From assembly GCA_947258835.1 (NCBI GenBank), contig CAMYJY010000028.1:1-14631 (forward strand): a DNA stretch of 14,631 bases, read 5' to 3'. This DNA comes from an uncultured Pirellulales bacterium (GTDB taxonomy: Bacteria; Planctomycetota; Planctomycetia; Pirellulales; Lacipirellulaceae). Positions within the stretch are counted from its first letter, which is position 1. Every line of letters begins with the position of its first letter. The translations under genes were made by a program, and so were the position numbers. Under the pieces are notes generated by a model that had not been told where the DNA came from, made no database searches, and saw only the letters and a program-made list of their open reading frames with translations. Of the stretch, positions 1 through 6,045 are shown in pieces.

Positions 1-3
1 AAG

Positions 4-106
4 GGGGTCAGGCACATTTTTTCGGCGGCTGTGCTGGATGTGAGGCCCCCGTTCAAGCCGAGGGCAGGCCCACGGCCTACAGCGCCGAAAAAATGAGCCA
101 GACCCC
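4..106. repeat. REP-like long palindrome, copy 1
   Basis: Imperfect inverted repeat. The left arm (4-30) starts GGGGTCAGGCACATTTTTTC and the right arm (81-106) ends GAGCCAGACCCC. The arms match at about 23 of 26 positions, around a ~50-nt middle. Palindromes headed GGGGTC are typical of the repeats mobilised by RAYT transposases, and RAYT remnants are present at 11946-12368 and 14182-14601. This copy carries an extra 23 nt in its middle (about 49-71) compared with copy 2. Confidence 0.7.
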
Positions 107-140
107 GTGGCGCCAGGCCCGGTAAAGTAGGTTGCTACCA

Positions 141-180
141 TACATCTAATATCTCACATCTGACATCTCACATCAGTCTC
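141..180. repeat. TCTCACATC short tandem repeat, tail of unit 1
   Basis: Low-complexity run built from variants of ATCTCACATC, following the first palindrome. It is a shorter version of the run at 298-369. No gene is evident between 1 and 347. Confidence 0.7.
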
Positions 181-183
181 AAG

Positions 184-263
184 GGGGTCAGGCACATTTT
201 TTCGGCGGCTGTGCTGGATGTGAGGCCCACGGCCTAAAGCGCCGAAAAAATGAGCCAGACCCC
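184..263. repeat. REP-like long palindrome, copy 2
   Basis: Second copy of the palindrome at 4-106, with arms 184-210 and 238-263. It shares the flanking sequence on both sides, so bases 1-180 and 181-369 form a tandem duplication of one composite unit (palindrome plus a TCTCACATC-rich tail). It lacks the 23-nt insertion of copy 1. Confidence 0.7.
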
Positions 264-297
264 ATGGCGCCAGGCCCGATAAAGTGCGTTGTTGCCA

Positions 298-369
298 TAC
301 ATCTAATATCTCACATCTCACATCTCACATCTCTCACATCTAATATCTCACATTTCACATCTCACATCA
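298..369. repeat. TCTCACATC short tandem repeat, tail of unit 2
   Basis: About eight degenerate copies of a 7-9 nt unit (TCTCACATC and relatives). The run overlaps the 3' end of the glycosyltransferase gene on the minus strand. The stop codon of that gene (348-350) and its last codons are made from this repeat. Confidence 0.75.
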
Positions 370-1550
370 GACCCGTGGGTCTCGTGTGTTGGAGCCGATT
401 TGGTGGGCAGGGGCCGTTCCACTTTATCGGCGGCAAGTTGGCTGATGAGCATTTCATAGTCCTGGACCATGGCGGTCAGCGAGCCCTGCTGCAGCACACG
501 TTGTCGGCCCCGGGAACCAAGTTCGGCGGCCCATTCGGGGGTTTGCAGCACGGTTAGGGCGGCCCTCACAAAACCGTCCACGTCCCCCGGCGCGAACAGC
601 AGTCCGGTCTGCTGCGGGATGACGGTTTCCGGTACGGAGCCGACTGCGGGCGCCACCACCGGCAGACCACAGCTGTGTGCTTCCAGGATCGATACGGGAC
701 TGGCCTCATTGTGCGAGGTCAGGGCCATCAGATCGAGGGCGGGCAGGATGGCCGGAATATCGAGTCGCGCGCCCAGAAAATGGGTGCAGTCCGCGATGTC
801 GAGTTGGCCTGCGAGGGCCTCCAGCCGCTCTCGCCGGGGGCCTTCGCCAATGATGACGAACTGGGCGTCCGGCAGGCTGCGACGTATTTGAGCGGCCCCC
901 GTGAGAAAGAGCTCGTGATTTTTTTCTGTCCGCAGCGCTGCCAAGATGCCCAGGAGCGGGGCCTTGGCGGGGAGGCCTAAGGCCGTGCGGCGCGCCAGGC
1001 GGTCGCCGGGGACAAACCGGTCGGTATCGACGCCGTTATAAATCGTATGGACTTTTTCAGGGGGGAAGTGTTCGTGTGCCATCAAGTAGGCTGCATGGGC
1101 GTCGGCCACACCGATGAAGGCGTCGGTGAGGGGAGTCAGCCAGCGGTTCAGTCGGCCCACGGAATCAGGCCAGCCCGTGCTGTGCAGGGCGGAGATCACT
1201 ACCGGCACTTCCGCCAGCCGCGCGGCCAGGCGTCCCCAAAACATTTTGTCGCCCGCTCCGACCGTGATCACGACATCGATTTGGGAATTCCGCATTAGTT
1301 TCCAGAGGCGGAGTAAGACCAGCACGTCAAATTTTCCTCGGATCAGGTGTTGGTGCACGGGCAGCTCGGCCGCCAGTTGGTCGCCCAGGGGGCCGCGGTG
1401 TTTCAGGCAGCCGATCTGGGGGGCAAAACGTTGTGGGTTCAGGCCGCGCACGAGGTTGACCAGCAGTGTCTCGGCACCACCAACAGGCAGACTGGTCACC
1501 AGAAACAAAATCCGCAGTGGTGTGTTCGAGTTGGACGGTGGGTGGGACAT
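348..1550 (-). CDS. GT4-family glycosyltransferase
   Basis: 400-aa glycosyltransferase of GT-B fold, family GT4. It should transfer a sugar from a nucleotide-sugar donor to the growing lipid-linked repeat unit on the cytoplasmic side of the membrane. Visible motifs are the N-terminal glycine-rich loop VGGAE (23-27), YNGVD (171-175) at the start of the donor-binding domain, and the EX7E signature EASPVSILE (282-290) followed by GLPVVA. Length is normal for the family. The sugar specificity cannot be read from the sequence. The start lies 30 nt after the flippase stop, so the two genes are very likely co-transcribed. No strong Shine-Dalgarno sequence is visible. The last ~15 residues are encoded by the satellite repeat at 298-369 and are probably not native. 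Confidence 0.92.
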   Translation of the reverse strand: MSHPPSNSNTPLRILFLVTSLPVGGAETLLVNLVRGLNPQRFAPQIGCLKHRGPLGDQLAAELPVHQHLIRGKFDVLVLLRLWKLMRNSQIDVVITVGAGDKMFWGRLAARLAEVPVVISALHSTGWPDSVGRLNRWLTPLTDAFIGVADAHAAYLMAHEHFPPEKVHTIYNGVDTDRFVPGDRLARRTALGLPAKAPLLGILAALRTEKNHELFLTGAAQIRRSLPDAQFVIIGEGPRRERLEALAGQLDIADCTHFLGARLDIPAILPALDLMALTSHNEASPVSILEAHSCGLPVVAPAVGSVPETVIPQQTGLLFAPGDVDGFVRAALTVLQTPEWAAELGSRGRQRVLQQGSLTAMVQDYEMLISQLAADKVERPLPTKSAPTHETHGSDVRCEM

Positions 1551-1580
1551 GGCAGCGTCTTTTATTCAGTCAGTTTGAGT

Positions 1581-3095
1581 CTATTTACTTGTGCCCAGCG
1601 GCCAGTGGTCGTTTTGCAGCAAGTGTATTTTTTGGAGGCCTTGTTGCGCGAGTTCACGCAGCTGGGACCGCTCATGGCGGTTGATGATGATGGGTGTGAA
1701 CAGCGTGATCAGCAGGAGGCCAGCGGTCAGCACGGCACTTATCGCGGCTCCTTGACTGAGGACGATGGGGGCCCAGCAGACGATCCAGAGGCCTCGATCC
1801 AGGGCAAGTCCTGCCCGCCAACTCAGCAGCAGCGTGACGCTTAAGCACGCCAGCGTGGCCAGGCCCGTCGCGATGACTGCACCCGGCAATCCCCACATGG
1901 GCAGCAGCAGCAAGTTCAGCGCACCATTGATGACCAGCCCGAGGGCCAAGGGGACCGTGGCCAGGCGGGTCCTCTCGGCACACCACAGATAGGTTTGGGC
2001 CACCAAGTACAGGCTGAACCAGATACAGCCCGCCAGCGTCCAGGGCAGTACCGCCAGCCCCTGGGCATATTTTCCCTGGAGGATGATATCAAACAGGGGC
2101 GGTGCGCAGACCAACATGCAAGTCCCGATGGCCAACAGTCCCAGGCCCGTGAGTTTTAAATAAAGTTTTAGTTGGTGACCGACTTGGGTGGTGCGGCCGG
2201 CTTCCCAATCCCGACTGAGATGGGGCATGATCAGATCGGCCAGGATTTCGGCAAAGGAAACCAGCAGCAGGGGGATGATGCGGCTGCTGTGATAATGGCC
2301 GACTTGTTCCAAGGCCGTGGCGACTTGAAGACCGCTATAGTGCACGATCATATAGCGATCCAGAATGGCGAACAGGTGGATCAAGAGGTTGGTGAGCCAG
2401 ACGTAAAAAGCAAACCGCATCAAACGCGGCCAAAACTCCGTTTGGGGCAACCATTCCTGGGCAGGTGCGACGCCCCGCAAGGCGGGCCAGGCCCAACAGA
2501 CTGCCCCCAGTGAGGCCACCAAACAACCGGCTCCGTAACCGATCAAGAGACTGCTGACGGAGGTCTGCATGGTCAGTAGGGTCAGGGTCAGGCTGGCAAA
2601 CAGCAGGCTCTGCGCGAAATTCATGGCGGAGACGATACGGAACAGCCGCAGCGCGTTGAACAGGGAAATCAGCGTGTGCTGCAAGATGACCGCCGCCAAA
2701 CAGAGGGCGACTCCGCTGACCAGATCGGCCTGGTCGGAGGTGCCAAATATCAATCGCGAAAACTGGGTGCGGAGGCTGAGTACCACCACGACGGCGGCCG
2801 TGCCGCAGATTCCCGTCCAGATCATGGTACGGCTGAGGAAGGTGCGTAGATGTCCCCGCTGACGGTAGTGTTCCAGATAGCGTCCAAAGGATCCCGGCAC
2901 ACCCAGCACGGCCAGCGGTGCGGCCAGCAAGAGGAAGCTATACACCATCTCCCATTGCCCGAGGGTCTCGGGCGCCAGCCAGCGGCAGAACAGTACACTG
3001 CGTCCCAGGCCGACGGCCCGCTGGACCACCGTGAAGACGATCAGCATCAGCACGCTGAACGCCAGTGTGTCGGCTTTTAGACGGGATTGGGCCAT
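1581..3095 (-). CDS. Wzx-type polysaccharide flippase (MOP superfamily)
   Basis: 504-aa integral membrane protein resembling the oligosaccharide flippase/lipopolysaccharide O-unit exporter family. Its expected role is to flip undecaprenyl-linked repeat units across the inner membrane. Hydrophobic segments run through the whole length, about 12-14 in number, starting at roughly residues 11-29. The short N-terminal loop with an APETLGQWEM segment (41-50) is typical of the family, in which aromatic and acidic residues follow the first helix. It is the first gene of a pair with the downstream glycosyltransferase (30-nt gap). A 166-nt conserved leader (3107-3272) ends 11 nt before its start, and a related leader precedes the wzy-like gene. 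Assignment as Wzx rather than a teichoic-acid-type exporter rests on context. Confidence 0.9.
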   Translation of the reverse strand: MAQSRLKADTLAFSVLMLIVFTVVQRAVGLGRSVLFCRWLAPETLGQWEMVYSFLLLAAPLAVLGVPGSFGRYLEHYRQRGHLRTFLSRTMIWTGICGTAAVVVVLSLRTQFSRLIFGTSDQADLVSGVALCLAAVILQHTLISLFNALRLFRIVSAMNFAQSLLFASLTLTLLTMQTSVSSLLIGYGAGCLVASLGAVCWAWPALRGVAPAQEWLPQTEFWPRLMRFAFYVWLTNLLIHLFAILDRYMIVHYSGLQVATALEQVGHYHSSRIIPLLLVSFAEILADLIMPHLSRDWEAGRTTQVGHQLKLYLKLTGLGLLAIGTCMLVCAPPLFDIILQGKYAQGLAVLPWTLAGCIWFSLYLVAQTYLWCAERTRLATVPLALGLVINGALNLLLLPMWGLPGAVIATGLATLACLSVTLLLSWRAGLALDRGLWIVCWAPIVLSQGAAISAVLTAGLLLITLFTPIIINRHERSQLRELAQQGLQKIHLLQNDHWPLGTSK

Positions 3096-3106
3096 GGGTT
3101 TGTATC

Positions 3107-3272
3107 TTTACTCAAAGTGAAAACACGTCTGCTACATGCGGGGCCGGTTTGGGCCGGAAAATCCCACTCCATCCGCCTCTCAACTAGGTTTCTTGATGAG
3201 CCGCTACGATGTGGAAACGGGTACTGTTTTCTCAGGCTTTACCGGCTTCATGGAGGCCTTGTTTTCAGTTTG
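3107..3272 (-). promoter_or_regulatory. Conserved EPS leader element, copy in front of the flippase
   Basis: Read on the minus strand, this begins CAAACTGAAAACAAGGC (3272-3256). It continues with a small imperfect hairpin (GGCCTC/GAAGCC around CAT) and then CCGGTAAAGCC, TTTCC and GTAGCGGCTC. Its second half contains TTTTCCGGCCCAAACCGGCC and ends TCACTTTGAGTAAA. The wzy-like leader at 7835-7999 has the same order of blocks at almost the same length, and the GNAT leader at 5512-5587 shares the first half. All three are sense-oriented to the gene that follows. A structured RNA leader or multi-part operator are both possible; I do not recognise a known riboswitch class. Confidence 0.6.
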
Positions 3273-3280
3273 AAATCTTT

Positions 3281-3320
3281 AACACGGAGCGACCAACGGG
3301 AGCGGACCAACATCTTCCGA
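3281..3320. repeat. Dispersed repeat GAGCGACCAACGGGAGCGGA, copy A
   Basis: 40-nt segment from AACACGGAGCG to ATCTTCCGA, matching copy B (3372-3411) at 39 of 40 positions. A more diverged inverted copy lies at 5961-6006. It lies in the intergenic gap between the deacetylase stop and the flippase leader. Function unknown; REP-like. Confidence 0.8.
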
Positions 3321-3371
3321 AATTAAGTCTGAGCCCCTTGCCTGACTACTATTAAAATTTTTGTTTTCTGT

Positions 3372-3411
3372 AACACGGAGCGACCAACGGGAGCGGACCA
3401 GCATCTTCCGA
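3372..3411. repeat. Dispersed repeat GAGCGACCAACGGGAGCGGA, copy B
   Basis: Direct repeat of 3281-3320, separated from it by 51 nt. It continues into GAGCGGAAGCTCGC (3410-3423), which can form a CGAGC/GCTCG hairpin. That hairpin lies just after the deacetylase stop on the minus strand, so it might also shape the 3' end of that message. There is no convincing T-tract, so I do not call a terminator. Confidence 0.8.
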
Positions 3412-3424
3412 GCGGAAGCTCGCA

Positions 3425-4279
3425 TCAAAAGGTGTTTTGGTAGTTGCCGGGGTGGAATTTTGTTTGGTGTTTTAGTTTGCGGGGGTCGACTGAGAGCCAA
3501 TTGCGGAAACGGCTCCAGGTGGGATCGCCGTGAATTCTTTGCAGGTGAAAACTATCGCTGCCGGGCATGTTGTAGCCCCCGTAGGCGGAGCAGACTCCCC
3601 AGAAACCCGCCTGGAAGGCCACGCGAAAGGCGGCGGTGGTCATGTTTTCCTGCAGGCCAAAGGGAAAGGCGAAATAGCGGACCGCCGTATCGAGCAGGGC
3701 CTCCAAATCGTGCTTGGAGCCTACAATTTCGTCATAGAGATCCGACTCTGCTGCGAGCGTACCCAGGTCGGCATGGGTGCGGGTGTGCGCACCGATTTCG
3801 ACACCGGCGGCTGCCATGTCACGGAGTTGCTGTGGGGTGTTGGGGGCCAAGGGGCAGTTTTGGTCCGAATCGTGTGCAAAGGGTTCTCCGGAGAGAAGAT
3901 TGCTGCTGGTGACAAAGTAGGTGAAAGGCACGTTGTTTTCCAGCAGCCAGGGGATGGCCGCATCGCAATTATCGGCATAGCCGTCGTCAAAGGTTATGCA
4001 GACGGCGGGCTGCTGATTGGCATCGCTGGCGATGCGCTGCTGGGCTGTGGTCAAGGAGATGATTTCAAAACGCTGTTGAATCCAGCGCAATTGCGCGCGA
4101 AAGCGGGTATTGGAGATGGTCCAGGGATTGGGGGCATGGTCCGCTACCCGGTGGTAGAACAGCACGATCACGGGAACCTGTTTTTGTTGCACCCGTTGGG
4201 CGGCCAGGTGCTTGCGCTGTGGCAAGGTGGCCAGATAGTACAGGTCACGGAGCGGAGATTTGAAGGTGTCTAGTGGCAT
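3425..4279 (-). CDS. CE4 polysaccharide deacetylase
   Basis: 284-aa NodB-homology (carbohydrate esterase 4) protein that should remove N- or O-acetyl groups from the polysaccharide, using a divalent metal. The family motifs are visible: TFDDG (96-100), with the catalytic and metal-binding aspartates, the metal-binding HTRTH (165-169), and FAFPFG (203-208) as motif 3. There is no clear signal peptide; the N-terminus is basic, with a moderately hydrophobic LYYLATL stretch. It may therefore act in the cytoplasm or at the membrane, as do several deacetylases in exosortase-type EPS loci. It starts 35 nt after the GNAT gene stop, which suggests one operon. Substrate is unknown. Confidence 0.92.
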   Translation of the reverse strand: MPLDTFKSPLRDLYYLATLPQRKHLAAQRVQQKQVPVIVLFYHRVADHAPNPWTISNTRFRAQLRWIQQRFEIISLTTAQQRIASDANQQPAVCITFDDGYADNCDAAIPWLLENNVPFTYFVTSSNLLSGEPFAHDSDQNCPLAPNTPQQLRDMAAAGVEIGAHTRTHADLGTLAAESDLYDEIVGSKHDLEALLDTAVRYFAFPFGLQENMTTAAFRVAFQAGFWGVCSAYGGYNMPGSDSFHLQRIHGDPTWSRFRNWLSVDPRKLKHQTKFHPGNYQNTF

Positions 4280-4314
4280 GATATCGATTTCCTGTACGTT
4301 TCAGATGCAATAAC

Positions 4315-5490
4315 TCATTCCGTGTGGCCCGCCCATTGTCGGACTTGGCTGGCGGCCTTGCGGCACGTGGCCCAGGTTTGGTAGCGGAGCCGCGCGGTGG
4401 TGCGCGGTCCAACGATTTTGTAGTCGGTGGTGGCCTCGGGCACTGCCCGCCAGTGGGCCTTGTACGGCTCGTCGCCTCGCAAGAGGTCAAACTGGGTATG
4501 GCCCTCGTGAATCGCATGTTGCAGGGTTTTAATCATGGAGAGTTTGCCGGGTTCTGCGTCCAGCTGCAGCGGTTCCAGGCCGCCCTGGTAGGCAAAGGTT
4601 TTATCGCAAGCTGCCAGGTGGTACTCCGCGGCCACCGGCGCGCCCGCGAGTTCCAGCCAGGAAAGTCGCAGGTGTCCGGTCTCGAGCAGCCGGGCAGCCA
4701 TTTCACGTTGAAAGGCTGCCCACCGGGGTGAGGCAAAACACCCGGGTTCGCCTAGGCTTTGACGTCGCCGTTGGTGCAGATCCATCAGCAGGGGCCAGGC
4801 CTTCTCCAAGTCGCTGGAGGTTTCCACCAGGTGCCAATTGGCTTGAGGGGTTTCCAGGACGCGTCGCTGGAGGCGACGAAGTTGTTTGCGATGGGATTTG
4901 GATTGTTGGGCCAGCAGTTCTTCCCAGCTGTGGGGTAAGGGAATGGACCAGCAGTGCGGACCGGGCGTCTGTTGGATGTGGCAGTGCTGGGATTGTAAGC
5001 ATTGAACCAAGTGATGCAGGCCCGTGTTTCCGTGGGCAATGCCGGAAAAGTCGGCCAGTTCCCAGTCGGTCGCCGTGTGGAGCAGATGTTGGGCCAGGTA
5101 TTCTGCGGCTGCTGCCTGGTGGGCTGGCGCAGCCAGCAAGTCCAGATAATCGCTACAGACCTCACCATCCCCCAGCAGACGCAAAACGCGACCTCGAGTC
5201 AGCGAATGGTTCAGGTAACAGGGCAGGATTGCTACCAGTTGCTCCTGTTGTGGGCGGTTGTCTGGTGGAGTACGACTGCCAGGTTGTGCGGCTAGGTTAT
5301 CCTGGACCGCAGCGGTGCTGGGGTCCTCCAGGAGCAGGTACACCCGCAACTGGCCAAGGGTGGGGCCATAGTGTTTCCACCAGGTGGTCAGCCACGTCCA
5401 GCTGCGAAAAATGCACTTACCAGCGAGCTCGTCCCACCGGTCACGGTAAGGCAGCAGGTCGTCGAGGTCTTCAATGTGCCGGATATGCAT
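4315..5490 (-). CDS. FemAB/CelD-like GNAT acyltransferase
   Basis: 391-aa protein of the GNAT type found in EPS and cellulose loci (CelD/BcsL-like, Acetyltransf_6). It probably acylates a sugar or glycan intermediate in the cytoplasm. The diagnostic C-terminal motif FDLLRGDEPYKAHW (334-347) is present, as is the preceding LAGAPVAAEYHLA strand (281-293). An N-terminal GNAT-like half (1-150) precedes it, as is usual for these double-domain proteins. Residues 56-85 form a Pro/Gln-rich insertion. It is the promoter-proximal gene of the minus-strand group. A short version of the conserved leader (5512-5587) ends 21 nt before its start codon. It is divergent from the wzz-like gene across a 555-nt gap. 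Confidence 0.88.
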   Translation of the reverse strand: MHIRHIEDLDDLLPYRDRWDELAGKCIFRSWTWLTTWWKHYGPTLGQLRVYLLLEDPSTAAVQDNLAAQPGSRTPPDNRPQQEQLVAILPCYLNHSLTRGRVLRLLGDGEVCSDYLDLLAAPAHQAAAAEYLAQHLLHTATDWELADFSGIAHGNTGLHHLVQCLQSQHCHIQQTPGPHCWSIPLPHSWEELLAQQSKSHRKQLRRLQRRVLETPQANWHLVETSSDLEKAWPLLMDLHQRRRQSLGEPGCFASPRWAAFQREMAARLLETGHLRLSWLELAGAPVAAEYHLAACDKTFAYQGGLEPLQLDAEPGKLSMIKTLQHAIHEGHTQFDLLRGDEPYKAHWRAVPEATTDYKIVGPRTTARLRYQTWATCRKAASQVRQWAGHTE

Positions 5491-5511
5491 AGCGTACCTG
5501 CGAGTCGGTTT

Positions 5512-5587
5512 GGAACCGCTACGGCGTTGGAAACGTGCCTGATTCTCCGGGCTGTACCGGCTTTAGGGAGGCCTTGTTTTCAGTTTG
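5512..5587 (-). promoter_or_regulatory. Conserved EPS leader element, short copy in front of the GNAT gene
   Basis: Read on the minus strand, it starts with the same CAAACTGAAAACAAGGC (5587-5571) as the flippase and wzy leaders. It continues AAAGCCGGTACAGCCCGGAG, then TTTCC, and ends GTAGCGGTTCC. The second half found in the other two copies is missing, and the start codon follows only 21 nt later. The first hairpin is weaker here because CATG is replaced by CCTA. Confidence 0.55.
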
Positions 5588-5746
5588 TGTTCAACAATAG
5601 GTCAAAATCGCTTACGGAGTGGGGGAAATGCGTCTGGCTGGTGGTGTTTTAGGCCTGGCCGAAGAAGGGTGGGACGCGGCGGGGTGGCAGGAACGGGCTG
5701 GCACGAATTTGCCAGTTGTGGGGGGGCAGCGGTTGGCGGTGGGTGG

Positions 5747-5772
5747 CATCGGTTGGCGATAGCCTACCGATG
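5747..5772. repeat. Nested hairpin in the divergent intergenic region
   Basis: CATCGGT pairs with ACCGATG, and inside it GGC pairs with GCC around a GATA loop, with one T-T mismatch. It stands in the 555-nt gap between the GNAT and wzz-like genes (5491-6045). No T-tract follows, so it is more REP-like than terminator-like. Confidence 0.55.
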
Positions 5773-5831
5773 TGACGCAGTCACGGGAGGTTTTGTGGGA
5801 ACTTTAAGGTCTATCTCAAAACTTTGTCAAT

Positions 5832-5852
5832 AAAAGGTTCCTGACACCTTTT
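5832..5852. repeat. AAAAGGT/ACCTTTT palindrome
   Basis: Inverted repeat AAAAGGT, loop TCCTGAC, then ACCTTTT. The core GGTTCCTGACACC resembles palindromes that accompany RAYT elements in related genomes; that comparison is from memory. It could act as a weak bidirectional stop because both sides are A/T-rich. Confidence 0.45.
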
Positions 5853-5863
5853 TATGTGGCTGG

Positions 5864-6006
5864 CTCGGGAGCCTACGGTCCAGCCGTAAGCTATATGTTG
5901 CTATAGCAAAACCGGGCGACCGCCGGCCAATGCGAGGGCGGCAGTGCCGCCAGACAATGCGAGCTGCCGCTCGGAAGATAATGGCCCGCTCCCGTTGGTC
6001 GCTGGA
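5864..6006. repeat. Cluster of palindromes with inverted copy C of the GAGCGACCAACGGGAGCGG repeat
   Basis: Several small hairpins follow each other: TACGG/CCGTA, GCTATA/TATAGC, GGCGGC/GCCGCC and CGAGC/GCTCG. Bases 5961-6006 are, on the minus strand, a diverged copy of the repeat at 3372-3420: AGCGACCAACGGGAGCGG, then ATCTTCCGAGCGG and AGCTC. The cluster ends about 40 nt before the wzz-like start codon, so it lies in or beside that gene's promoter region. Confidence 0.65.
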
Positions 6007-6045
6007 ATTTGCGCAAATGTAAACCTTTATTGTTGGTAGCGTACA

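Noticed and set aside
3530..4273. 247-aa open frame on the plus strand opposite the deacetylase
   Set aside because: No recognisable motifs; the minus strand carries all three CE4 motifs.
4728..5492. 254-aa open frame on the plus strand opposite the GNAT gene
   Set aside because: Composition is that of an antisense shadow (Gly/Arg/Pro/Ser-rich, no domain), while the minus strand has clear GNAT motifs.
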